Assembly (NCBI RefSeq): GCF_020080835.1
Contig: NC_058158.1
Span: forward strand, 22,767,639 to 22,831,638
From: Cotesia glomerata
Taxonomy: Eukaryota; Arthropoda; Insecta; Hymenoptera; Braconidae
DNA length: 64,000 nt
Reading direction: 5' to 3'
Shown piece by piece: positions 48,300 through 60,235 of this stretch (positions are counted from its first letter, which is position 1; each line of letters begins with the position of its first letter). The position numbers and the translations under genes are program-made. The notes below the pieces were generated by a model. That model did no database searches and was not told where the DNA came from. It saw only the letters and a list, made by a program, of their open reading frames with translations.

Positions 48300-49310
48300 A
48301 GAACAATAACCCACTGTACATTCAGTAAAGTGCTTGGGACTTCATATAAGTCAAATTTTAAGTCAAAATTTATCTTGGCATAATCATATCTTGCAAACAA
48401 CAAGAAAAATAAACTTTGCTCATCATAGCCTCAAAGCCCGGAAAAAACATCTACACTACTGACATGAGGAAACTTTTGATGATTGAAACTATCCTACCTC
48501 TACTTCCCCTTTATAAATATAAATAATGCTGTGAAGCGGGAAAGAATAGGAGTTACGGTAATTATTACGTGAAGCGTTCCACATTCACGTAACAGGATAT
48601 TGGTAGGAAAGGATTGAGAAATGAATGTGGAGAGGATAATCTTAATGTGAGTTTATAGAATATGCGAGAAAAAATTATTAGATAGCTCGGACTGGGATTC
48701 GAACCCAGAACCTTCCGGTTACTCTACCATTTGAGCTATCCGGTCTATACTAAATTTCCATTTGCTTATTCTGCTCAGTTGTTCTAATCGACTCGACATC
48801 TGAAAATTATCTGACTACAGCGTGCAGTGAATTCGTCGATTAGATTCATCTTCAATCTCAAAAAAAAAAAATGAGCACATCAGCCCTCACCCTCAAAAGC
48901 TGGATTGGCTAACAGTTAAATATGCCCGATTTTATTATGCCCTTTGCTGTCTGTATAAACTCCTGGAAAATGGGAAACCCGAGTACTTAAGAGACTTGTT
49001 TACTGAAGAGATTGATGTTCGACGCTCAGATAGATTGGCTGCAAAAAAACACACTTCTTTCAAACTACCCCACTTTACTTCTACTTACTTAGAGAAATCC
49101 TTTCTGGTGACTGTGATAAGACTTTGGGAAGAATTATCTGCTGAAATTGTTGTTTCTTCTAGTTTACAAAATTTTAAAAATCAAGTGTATAATTATCTAT
49201 TGAATCTTGATAAACAAAAACACAATTCTCAGATTTATGAATCTGAGATAGTGATTAAACTCATTGAAATAAATTGTACTACTAGCTTCAAATTAATGAT
49301 TATCTGATAA
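48300..49310 (+). pseudogene. Non-LTR retrotransposon (LINE) 3' fragment
   Basis: Two pieces of a reverse-transcriptase C-terminal region are visible. The first (about 48330-48520) reads LGLHISQILSQNLSWHNHIL in one frame. The second (about 48895-49305) reads KLDWLTVKYARFYYALCCLY, then KPEYLRDLF and RLWEELSAEI. These match the LSW and WN.LP blocks at the end of Jockey/R1/I-like LINEs. A tRNA-like segment sits between the pieces, and stops break the first one. The fragment is old and inactive. Confidence 0.75.
48681..48740 (-). other. tRNA-like segment without anticodon arm
   Basis: On the minus strand GATAGCTCAAATGG (A-box-like) and GGGTTCGAATCCC (B box) are separated by too few bases for an anticodon arm. 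The outermost 8 bases GATAGCTC and GAGCTATC pair perfectly, so the unit can fold as one hairpin. It is a tRNA-derived remnant inside the LINE fragment, not a tRNA gene. Confidence 0.65.
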
Positions 49311-50995
49311 ATTGGTATATTTTACTATTGTTAATCAAATGGTTATCATTCTATGTACTATGTACTCACGATTGTATTTATCTACTTATGAAGAAAAAAA
49401 AAAGTATCTTATTTACTGTATTGAAATTGCCATTTGGCTTAACGAGCCTTGGCATTAATAAACGAAATTCTAAATTCTAAAATTCGAATTTTGAGCTCTG
49501 CTTCTAACAGGAGCCGTGTTAGGGCATTTCCTGAGATATTTTGGGTCGATACGTCTGTATTTGATTTTCATAGAATTTTTAACAAGAGCTTTGTTTGGGC
49601 ATTTCCGCTGTGGAGATATCTCACGGCTGGAAAATTTTTTTTTTTGCTAATGGACTTTTAAACAGGCTTTAAAAAAAAACCACTTGACTATAAATTTCTC
49701 AATGATTAGCATTATTTTTTTTGTTCTACAAAAAACTAAAGTTTTTGTAAATTCATAACAAAAAATGATTTTCCATTTTCGATTGTTTATTTAATTAAAA
49801 AAAAAAATTATTTTCTGAAAAATATGATTATTTATAGTTTTTCAGAAAATCAACGATTTACTCGCAAATATTGATAAAATGAATAATTTTAATATGAATT
49901 GTACAACTTAAAATGTTCACATTAATCAATAAAGTTTTAGTTGAATCTATTTATAGACGATTTTTGTATTTTAAGTTATTAAATATGTGAAAAGAAAACT
50001 ACATTTTCCTCCACTACCTTCCAGAAAAATCGTTATTATTACTATCATTTTAATACAACTAGGATATAAAATTAATTCTGGGATCTTCATTTTATTTTTC
50101 TTTATTATTAATTAGCTTTATAATTGATTCGATTAACATCCAAACATATATAAAAGTTTATATTAAGTTGTTTATTAACATATTCATCATTTTGAAAGAC
50201 ATAAAACCTAATAAAAATAGTATTTTAAACAAGTATATTTTAGATTATAATTTATAGAAACGATAGTAATAAAATTGAATTCAAGACAGTAAATCAATTG
50301 CTTAAATGCAGTTATCTTATACATTAAGAAGAAATATTGCAAGCTTGTTTACATTAGACGTCATGATATTTCAGTGATCTTCAGTTATGTTGATGGATAA
50401 CGGTATTCGCAGTTTTTCTTCTAACAGTGTAGGCAGGTCCACATACATTTTCTGCTCGGCAAAAAAAAAAAATTAAAAAGATGTTAGAGAATATACTTGG
50501 AAAAATGATAAAAACAGTAGGAAAAATGTAAACATTAAAAAAGTGGCAATTATTATATAATAAATTATGTATACATATAAAGTTGAATTTAAAAACAAAA
50601 AATATTGTTAAAATACTAAACTAATCTTACTAATCTATATTCAATGTATAGATATAGTGTTCCTTCTCTGTAATCTTATTCTTATCGATGTGTCCAATGT
50701 AAACGAAATACTACTGGCTACTATTGTATATCGCGTAGTACTCAGCAATATTTGAAGAAACGAAAAAAAAAATTTATAATTACTAAATAACATTTAAAAT
50801 CATAACGAATTCAATTTATGTGATACTAACACTATATATGATATATTCATCCACCCGTGTTATGGCAGATAATACTAATAAAATTTAAGATTTTTTCATC
50901 TAGTTTTTCAGATGTAGTTAAGTACTATCTGATGTATAATAATTAAAAAAATTGGAGCAAAACTCTATTTTAGAAATTTTTGAACAGCAACAATA
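49311..50995. other. AT-rich intergenic region
   Basis: No complete gene was recognised. The frame at 49449-49661 has no coding support. One short patch of less biased composition at 50371-50451 is listed separately. Confidence 0.5.
50371..50451 (-). other. Possible terminal exon of an unknown minus-strand gene
   Basis: After an acceptor-like GAGCAG, the minus strand reads MYVDLPTLLEEKLRIPLSIN and then ITEDH before a stop, in a patch with more balanced base composition than its surroundings. No further exon or homologue was recognised. Chance is a real possibility. Confidence 0.2.
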
Positions 50996-51671
50996 TTTGA
51001 ACGCATCGTTCGACTTCAATATGTTAGTAGCGTTTGACACCGTTTTTCAGGTTGTAAAAATTGAACGACGCGTTTAAAAGCTATGCCTGAGTTGGACTAT
51101 GAGACGCAAATTGTGCGTTTTTAACGTTTAAAATACAAATTGAACGCATTGAACGTTAAAAACGTAGGTTTATTACTTTTAATGTCTCCAAAATGTAACT
51201 TCGTGTCACGAATATGTATGAATAACTTTTGAATGAATGTACCGATTTTCACGTGGTTGGCGGCATTCGACGCAGTTTTTCAAATTCTATGATATATTTT
51301 CAAACACAAATTGATCAGACCGGAAATTTTGGTGTAATTCGAAAAAAACACTTTTTTTCGATTTCTTTCGTCAACGATAACTCACGAACGAATTAACCGA
51401 TTTTGGCGGCTTGGTGGCGATCGACGTGGTTTTTTGATGTTACGAGCTGATTGTTACGAGTTTTTTGAATTGATCGGTCAAGCCGTTTGAAAGTTATTAA
51501 AAAAAAACAACATTTGAAAAAAATTTTTTTCGCAGTTTTTTTAAAATTTCTCAAAATTTCTCGGTCCGAATCGGTCCAACTTGTATTCAAAATCTAAGTT
51601 TAGTCGAACCCTTTCGAATGGCACCAACCGCGATCAAATCGGTCAAGCCGTTCAAAAGTTATGAGAAGTTT

Positions 51672-51722
<51 letters not shown>

Positions 51723-51862
51723 ATCGCGGGAATAGTCAGGGAAGCTTCCTAGGACCTCTAAACGTCGAGATCTGATGAAAACTCGATTTTCGAAAAACGG
51801 GGTGAAAACAATAACTTCCCGATTTTTGAAAATTTTCAATTTTCTTAGCGGGAAGTTAAAAA
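50996..51862 (-). repeat. GAGCTC/CTTCCCGC repeat family copy, inverted
   Basis: On the minus strand the order matches 14670-15420: CTTCCCGCTAAG at the outer end, a (GT)n tract (CA on the plus strand at 51675-51720), then ACTTTTGAACGGCTTGACCG and GGTTAATTCGTTCGTGAGTT modules. The GAGCTC tail is absent, so it is a truncated copy. Confidence 0.8.
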
Positions 51863-54160
51863 TTTTTTTAATAAAAAAAGAGATTGAAAATATTATTTTA
51901 AAAATTTTTTTAGAAAATACGTAAAAAAAAAATATAAGATTTTGTTAATACTGTGTTAACACTTAAATTATATAAATAACTGCTTAAATTTAAGCAGAGA
52001 AAATCATCAATTATTTTAAGCCCTTATTAACAGTGAGAAAGTGTAAAAATTAATTTAAAATAACTAAACATTAAATATACAGTAAAAAAAATTGGTATTC
52101 ATAATGATTATAAAAAAACATGTTTTTCTCAAATTTTCAATGATTGAAAAAAATAGTAAGTATTGGAAGCTCACGACGGGACCGGACTCAAAATTTGTTA
52201 AAAAAAAATAGAAGGGTTTGTTGCAAAATTTTCAAAAATATCAAAGTATGGAATCACTTTGAAAAAATGAGTTAAAGTTCAAAATCCAAAAATCACAATT
52301 GTAAACTTCGAATAATTTTTTTGTACTTTTTTCTAAAACGTACATAAAGACAAAGGTTGTGAAAAAACATTTCCGGTTAGACGGACCACTATTAAAGATG
52401 TTATGAGTAACAATGTGAAAATAGACTTTTTCGAAAATTTAATACCTTTTGAATAGGTTATTAAAAAAATCTTAATATTCTCGAACTAGGATTTTTCGAT
52501 GGGTACAGGAAAATGTTCAAAAAATGAGAAAATAAAAAAAACTTTTTTTTAAATAAATCGTCCGATTGGGCGTGGAATGTCATATGCTTATACACATATA
52601 CTTGTTTGCATACGAACTTAATCATAAATAGCCTCCATATATTTGGATCCACTCAAATTTGATAAAGAGAAGTTCACATTATTAATGCTCGGAAGTTTAA
52701 TATTAATATACATTTTTAACTTAATCTTTTTTTTTTTAAAAAACATAGATGAATTATAGTTGATATTATCAATCCCGGTTGGTTCAACTTTATTTTTCTT
52801 CCTTATTGATCCTGATCATAATAAAGCTGTTAATGATTTTGGTGATCATTTTTAAAAATTAAATAAAACCATTAACAGAAACTCAGTAACAACACAGTAT
52901 AGTTTCAGATGGAGACAAATTCAAAAGAAGACTTTCAAACTCTTTAAGCTTCAAAATCAGAATGTTAATGTTAAAATCACATTAATTTTTAGAATCTTTA
53001 AATATCAAAGTCTTTCAAATCTACTTTCAATTGAATTAACGATTATTAAAGGATTCTTTTAAATACATAAAAATGATATGCTTTCAAAAATTGATCTGTT
53101 TGGAAATCGGTCATTACTTTTGATGGATGTTGCTTTCAAAAAATTTCGTATTTTTTTTTATTTATTAATTAAATAACTTTTCATTCCAATTCTAATACCC
53201 TATTCAATATTCGTTTTTAATTGGTCATAGTTACTGTATTAGGAATATTCGTGGACATTGTCGATTAGAGGTGTATCAAGATAAACAATTGACTTTGAAT
53301 CCCCAGTTAGCCAAAGTTGACTATCTACTAGTTGTCGTCCAGTGATTTTTATTTAGTTTACGTGAACTTCGCGTCAAACTTTAAATTTGTAACTGTTGTA
53401 CACAATATGATTTCAACTTACTGCGTAAGTTGGCGTCAAACTACTGCCGGAATTAGAAAGAGAGTGCTCACATAGTTGCACTCAAGTTGACGGTAAGTTC
53501 ACGTTAACTCATTCATAAGTACAACTACTGCGCTTAAATTGATATCTTAATTCGGCCGTAGCTTTGGGTTAGCTTTTCTATTCATATGGTTAACTGGAAA
53601 GCAAGTGGTCAGTATTTTGAAGATAAATCAAACTTGATTGTTAGTGAAATGCTGGGAAAAAAAAGTCTAGCTTATCATAGATAACATTATTTTAATAAAG
53701 TTCATAACAATCTGAATAGCATACTCATTCTTATTTGTGATGGGGCTTATCCTCGTCATAAAAAAAGTTTCAACAGTAATTATCTGAGAAAGTCACATTT
53801 TAGACAAGAAAATCTACGAATTGTGAAAATAAGGAGCTTTTTATTATATAATTTGAATAAAATATAATTATGAATTGTATTATATAATAGTGAATCAATT
53901 TGTCTATATCTATGAAGTTCGGTTTTCTGACTTTTTATTAATCTAAAATTATGTTTTTTTTTTTTTTTTACTATATGAGAAGAAACTGTTGAGTTTCTTT
54001 CTATTCGCTTAGTTGTTACTTTGCAATAAATAGATTTGTTTCGAACAAAAAGTTTAGCTTGTCATTTTTAAATAAGGAAATTGACTTGTAATATACGTAT
54101 GTTTGCTTAGATCTACAAATATCTTATAATTAGATAAAAAAAATTGATAACTTTACTTAA
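51863..54160. other. Intergenic DNA with partial GGGGCATTCC-family copy
   Basis: About 52195-52585 resembles the right half of the element at 3381-4847, ending near CGATTGGGCGTGGAATG. The rest holds no supported gene. A diverged stretch at 53250-53600 with short self-similar words is unassigned. Confidence 0.5.
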
Positions 54161-54240
54161 TTGGACTCTGTTATGCAATAGTGTGTTAAGTACATAGGAT
54201 TTCCATAGCACTTAACACATTAATGCATAACAGTGTCCAA
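54161..54240. repeat. 80-nt hairpin with about 35-bp arms
   Basis: TTGGACTCTGTTATGCAATA and GTGTGTTAAGT on the left face ACTTAACACAT and AATGCATAACAGTGTCCAA on the right. A few mismatches and a loop of about 15 nt are seen. Outer words TATCTTATAATT and AATTATAAGATA extend the symmetry with a one-sided insertion. It could be a small foldback element or a microRNA-like precursor. Confidence 0.7.
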
Positions 54241-55425
54241 TTATAAGATATCTGTAAATTTAAGCAGATACGTAAATTATAATTTTAATCTACTTCCTTG
54301 AATTTCCGATTATCTACATTCATCAACAATAAGGTGAGTTAGATGTACTTAGATCCAAGTAGATGAATGTAAAAAATTTTTTTTTGGGTAGATAAGATTA
54401 GTTTGTGATAAATCTTATGATACAATAGATCATAAGCCTCGATCGTATGAAATAAAATCAATACTTATGTTAGTTTTGATTCGTTTTTTAAAAAAGGCGA
54501 AAAAAAATGTTAGACACAGTCAAGCTTTAATGAGCTTATCCATATCAATTAGTAAAATTAATCTGCTCTGTTCATATAGAATTCTTAACATCTCTTGATA
54601 CATTAGATTTATTTGAAGAAATCTAAATACGATATTTACCGTGGTTTACCATGTTATAGAATTAATTTTTACGAGATGTTTTCAAAATAGTTTATTCAAA
54701 AAATTCCTCAAATAGTTGTTTGACTTCATTTTTAATAAAAAAAAAAAAAAAAAAAAAAACAGAACTTTTTCAATTTTCTCTCTGAATTTTGAATTATTCA
54801 TTCTAAATTAAAACGTTGGAATTTTGATGTAAATTTAAAAATGCGTTTTTGGATGAGTTATATAATAAATTCATATTTTTTTACCACTCGATTATTACAA
54901 TCAGTATAAGTTGCATTTTTTGAATGATTTATGATTTTGTCATGAATGAATCATTTATCGAAATTATGGTGATATGAAATACATGTCATGGTCTAGTAGA
55001 ATTTTTAGTTTAATTAATATGCTAAGATACTAACTACCAATACTTCAGATTTTCATTTTTTTAATGAAATATTTTTAATTTTTTTATTATTCTTTATTAA
55101 AAATTAAAAAAATTTTTTTTTTTTTTTCTAATTTGGAACATAAAATTTCATTTACGCACATTTAAAAAAATCTGTGGTAATAAATAAATAACCTAATTAT
55201 AACACGGTAAGCGATATTTATAATTTTGAGGTAAAATTTCCCAACAACGGAAGACGCATTTTTTTTTTAATCATTCGCAATAAGTCATTTAAATTGTACA
55301 TCAATTCAAATATAAATAAATACTATCTCTTTGTTTTTTACTTACATATAAATACTTAAAAGATTTTCATTCAATATTTTATGGTTTTAAATTTATTGAA
55401 GAAAATAATCTTGCATATCTACTAT
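54241..55425. other. AT-rich region downstream of sima
   Basis: This stretch probably contains the sima 3' UTR close to 55425. TTTATT (AATAAA on the minus strand) occurs near 55391 but the functional site cannot be chosen. No other feature was seen. Confidence 0.5.
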
Positions 55426-58400
55426 TCATTTACTAGTAATTACTTTAGATGCAGATTTTGGTTTAACGAAACAAACATAGCCTGCACTCACATCGCAACC
55501 AGAAATAAGGAGGTTCATTAGAACGCTATTGGATTGATGATCTTGTAGATTTTCATCGTCACCATCAGCATCACCCACTAGATTGATCGTGTCCAAATGT
55601 TCTTTACGATTAACCACATTGTTTAAATTAGAGGATTTGGCCGTAGTTGACAGCTCACGATCTTCTATAAGTTGTTGCAACAAACGCATTTTATTTGCTT
55701 TAGTATCAGCAAAATTATTATAATTGATTCGGATATTTTTTTGATTCATACCGTCTACACTAATCGTGTATTCAACTGTATGAAATAAGTCTGTTTCTGA
55801 TGATTTTTTGGCAGCGATTAATGTATTTTTATCCATCATCTGACATTTCATACGCTTATTCACTTCTACGGTGTTCAATGACGATGTTTCATGTAGACGT
55901 TTATTAGATCTCTTGTTTACTCCTAAGAAATGAAATTAATAATAAAATTAAGAATTAACATTTTTTGTTTACATAAAAAAATGAACTCACCTATTTTAAG
56001 ATTTTGATCACGTTCTTCAATTAAATTCACCGTAGAAATAGAATCGTATTTATTTGAGTTTTTATTGTTTTTCAATAATTTTGCTAGGCTAGATTCTTTA
56101 TAGTAATCAGAACTATCTCTTTTTGAGTCCCTATAGAAATATTGATGATAAATGCTTTGATGTAGAACCGTAAAGTATAATAAACTCAAGAATGTTTTAA
56201 GTAGACATATTTGCTTACCAATCAGATCTATCAGGAGGTTGTGTCGGTCCCCACATAACCATATTGTCGCTGATAAGCATCTGTAGAGCCTCATCTTGAT
56301 CTGACATAGGAATATAAGGAGCGCGCAATGCAAGTTCATCATCAGCAATAACTTCATCTATATTTAACATGAGTAATTCATCTTCTGAAATTCCAGAATC
56401 AGTTGCAATGTTACTTGTATCAGAATTATGTAGTAAATCTATACTAAATAATTTGGGGCTTTTAGTTGGGGTATTCGTAAGATTAATCGTAGTGGATTGA
56501 GATGAATCGAGATTTGAGCATGGATTCGTATAGAAAAACGGATCACTATCAAGAGTTTCTCCAAAATTATCATTTTTTTGAATTGTATCTTCCATGAGTC
56601 CAGAATTAGAATCGGGAAGTTCTGTTGGTATCATTGGACTTAACAATGTACAATAATTTTCATTACTTAACATGAATTCGTCTAGCATATCTGAGAGAAA
56701 TGGTGTGTCTTCAAGAGGAACGCATACATCTCCTGGCGTTGGTGCTAAATGAGTTAAATCTTCCGGTTCATCTTTAAGCACTAAATTGATAAAAAACAAA
56801 TTAATGATGATGAATAGGACTTAAAATTTTTCATAATACTTACTTGTTAATCCTGGTTGATCGTCACTGAAAGTGAGGAAACCTTTATTCATATCCTCCG
56901 TTCGTGGAGCGAAAATACTTGCAGTGGCTGTTTGTGGTGATGAACGGTTTGTAATTGATAACAGAGTATCTTGATCAGATGTAGTACCAATGGAAGAATC
57001 ACCAAATATTTTTTTTGTAACTGATTGAGATGGATCGTTACAAGATCGAGTAGAGTTGTAATCGATCACAGGTTTATTCTAAAAATTTATTAATAAATTA
57101 TTATAGTAAGAATATAAACTATAGACTGTGCATAGATCAGCTTAAGTGATGCAGATAAATTTCGTCTGTATCCTGAGAAAACATTTTTAGTAGATTTCAT
57201 AGAAATCTAACTATTGCATTGGTCCTCATGACGGAACTTTTAAAAAATTTTGCTATTTTTCGACTATACTCATCGAGCTGAGTCGGAAAATGCATATGGT
57301 TCAAAAGTTTATATATATATATATATATAACGCGGCTTGTCACGACGATAGCGTCGCCAATTTACAACGGATCTCTACCAAACTCAACATACTTATTCTA
57401 CAGATAAATACCAAAGTCAAGTTCGAAGATGAGCTTAATCGGTCAAGTGATTTAGAAATACCAGGATTTCAAAATTTTGAAAATCATAAAAATTCATACT
57501 TCTTCACTTCCTTACTTGAATAACTTTTGAATGGGATAACTTATTAAAATTCTGTAAAATGCATCTGAAAGCTCTTTAAATAAGCTTCAATTTGAGTACC
57601 ATATCATATGTGTAGTCGTAAAATTTTTTAGAAATGTCAGGATTTCAAAATTATAAACATTCATATTTTTTCACTTATTAACCCGAATAACTTCGGAATG
57701 GGATAATTTGTTGAATCTCTGTAAATTTCATATGAAAGCTCTTTAAATAAGCTTCAATTTGAGTACTATATCATATGTGTAGTAGTAAAATTTTTTAGAA
57801 ATGTCAGGATTTAAAAATTTTCAAAATTCATATTTTTTCACTTTTTTACCCGAATAACTTCGGAATGGGATAATTTATTGAATTTCTGTAAATTTCATCT
57901 GAAAGCTTTTTAAATAAGCTTCAATTTGAGTACCATATCATATGTGTAATCTTAAAATTATGTCCTATTCCGCTATGCCAATTATGAAATTTGCTATTGC
58001 ACTGGTTTTAAAATTTTTCCATCGATATATATTTTTGTCGATTGCATAGAAGTCAAAAACCCTAGTTTTGTATACAATCCTCGATTATATTTTTTTTCTA
58101 TTCATGATGAAATCTACTTCCATTTCGGCTGCCAAATGGTCTTTTTATATATGTTTTTATATTTTAATTTATAAAAAACCTTAGTCAAGACTAGGTTTTT
58201 AAAATATGAAATCTAAGACCATTGTGTTATTTTGTAACATTCAGTACACGTGTCGTATTGTACAATATAGTATAGTATTAATAATAGAGTAATACAAATT
58301 TCGATATAATAGCAAAATATATTTCTTGTAAAAAAATGTTATATTTTCAATGCATTAAAAGAAAAATTATATTTACCTGGAATATGAATTCTGTATTTGA

Positions 58401-58662
58401 ATCTTTCTTCTTATTCGTAATTACTGAGGCTCCAATATCACGGTGAGGAGATATTATAGGCATAGGTGAATCACTTTTAGGTATTTGACAAATTGGTGAC
58501 GAAGTTACTTTTTGTATAGATTTCGATAAATCATTATTATTTTGTATTATTTTAGTATCTATTTTTCCTTCATCAACCTTCTTGTTTTTTTTCAAATCAT
58601 TGCAAGAATTTCGAGCTTCCAATTGACATATGCTGTACACCTCATCTCCATATTCAATACCA
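55426..58662 (-). CDS. sima: Sima, HIF-1 alpha subunit (3' part, five exons)
   Basis: This transcription factor activates hypoxia genes with its ARNT/Tango partner and is degraded in normal oxygen. Exons on the minus strand are 58662-58377, 57078-56844, 56780-56219, 56130-55991 and 55922-55426, all GT-AG and in phase, giving 572 residues after a split first codon. The first exon begins GIEYGDEVYS, just after the PAS region. The first degradation motif is DLTHLAPTPGD (Pro at 56740-56742). The second is LALRAPYIPM (Pro at 56317-56319), with Arg in place of the usual Leu. A nuclear-localisation-like KRSNKR lies in the last exon. The C-terminus LLISGCDVSAGY resembles the activation domain, with Ser (55486-55488) where vertebrates have the hydroxylated Asn. 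The bHLH-PAS exons lie beyond the window or in a distant part of a long intron. Confidence 0.93.
57290..57330. repeat. Short (TA)n tract in sima intron
   Basis: A short TA run followed by CGCGGCTTGTCACGACG, which looks like a TE edge. The frame across it is not a gene. Confidence 0.6.
57470..57965. repeat. 167-bp tandem repeat, three copies, in sima intron
   Basis: GAATAACTT..GAATGGGATAA starts at 57518, 57685 and 57852, each followed by CTTTAAATAAGCTTCAATTT and CATATCATATGTGTA. The copies are about 90% alike by eye. Confidence 0.9.
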
Positions 58663-59290
58663 CTGAAACGGAAATACATTTTATTGTTAGTTACTGTTTA
58701 AATATTTTATTTAAATAAAAAAAAATAAAAACATTTAGATCCCTAAGCTCTTTTTTATTTGTCATGAGTACAGATATTTTCGAGTGATCAACCTTCGAAA
58801 AAAGATTTTTGTGTTTATCTAAAAACTAATCGAAATTAACTAGAAACTTGTCTGTAGTTATTCATTAAAGTTATTTAAGATAAAATATAAATATTGTTAA
58901 TTATTATGATACTTAATTAAAAAAATTTAGCCCAAATGTAGCTCAATGAGGTAGAAAATATTTTATTGTTTAAAGCTAAAACTCTATCTAGTATACTAAT
59001 TATGTTTAGACTCGTAAAAGCGCAAAAAATGTTTTTCATTTAAATTTAAAGGCTACAGCATATAGAGAAAACTTCACAGATTATAAATTCCTACTCAAGT
59101 TTTCTGTATAATTATATTTACTAAAATAAATAATCAGTAAAGTTATAAATGTCTCTTTCGGTTTGATCGATGATAATTTTGTAACATATCATCGTTCAGA
59201 GCTTAAAAATAGTAAATATTAAGAAGTATTAACTCATTCGAAAGAGCTTTACAATAAAATTATTGAAAAAAATAAATACAGCCTGCAGAT
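58663..59290. other. sima intron, upstream side
   Basis: No exon was found. AT-rich unique-looking sequence. Confidence 0.5.
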
Positions 59291-59296
59291 AAAAAA

Positions 59297-59807
59297 AATT
59301 AGGAAGACGGTTGACCCTGAAGGCCATCCCTGCAACTTCCCGCTAATTCCATACTTAGCCGCTTAAAATTGCACCAATGACGTTTTTGAGCTCTTCGAGC
59401 TCAAAAATACAATTTATGAGTTATTTTGAGCTCTCCGAGTTCAAAGAGATTGCTTTCCTATGCTTTTGAGCTCTTCGAGCTCAAAAGTCTGATAGAGATT
59501 TGATAAGACACTATTTTTTGAAGTTTTAAACCGCAATAACTTTTGAATGAATAAACCAATTTTCACGCGGTTAGCAGCATTCGACGCAGTTTTTCAAGCT
59601 TTACAAAGAATCTCAAATTTTGAATTGATCGTGCTAGAAATTTCGGAGTTATTCCGAAAAAACACTTTTTTCGGTTTTCTTTCGTTCACGATATCTCTCG
59701 AACGAATCAACCGATTTTGACCGGACTGGTGGCGATCGACGTGGTTTTTTGAGGTTAAAAGCTGATTAGTTTTTGGAGTTGAACCATCAAGCCGTTTAAA
59801 AGTTATT

Positions 59808-59886
<79 letters not shown>

Positions 59887-60034
59887 ATTAGAGGAAAGAA
59901 GGAAAAGGGGTTTAGGGTTTAGTGGGTAGGGGCGTTAGTGTCGAGTTAGTATGACGCTGCGTCGAGTCGCCACATATCCAGGCCAAACAGCTATGCCTAG
60001 AATCCGTAAAAAGGATTCCCCCCCCTACAAAAAA

Positions 60035-60084
<50 letters not shown>

Positions 60085-60232
60085 TAGTGACAACCTCGCG
60101 GGGATAGTCAGGGAAGCTTCATGTGACTTTCAAACGTCGAGATCTGATGAAAACTCGATTTTTGCAAAACGGGGTGAAAACAATAACTTCCCGATTTTTG
60201 AAAATCTTCGATTTTCTTAGCGGGAAGTTAAA
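59297..60232 (-). repeat. GAGCTC/CTTCCCGC repeat family copy, rearranged
   Basis: Read on the minus strand, the outer end TTAACTTCCCGCTAAGAAAA lies at 60232 and the GAGCTC palindrome tail at 59390-59490. The middle is abnormal: two CA runs (59811-59881 and 60036-60080) flank 154 bp of foreign sequence, and modules between TTATTCC and the CA run are missing. Confidence 0.8.
59882..60035. other. Foreign 154-bp block between two CA runs
   Basis: Purine-rich sequence with GGGTTTAGGGTTTAG is followed by a GC-richer stretch and a GAATCC..GGATTC inverted pair. It has no match elsewhere in the window and interrupts a repeat copy at a microsatellite, so it could be a real insertion or an assembly join. 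Confidence 0.5.
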
Positions 60233-60235
60233 AAA

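Noticed and set aside
48681..48740. A functional tRNA gene
   Set aside because: There is no room for an anticodon arm between the D-like arm and the T arm.
59900..59925. A telomere tract (GGGTTTAGGGTTTAG)
   Set aside because: Only two units are present, in an internal position, and insect telomeres usually use TTAGG.
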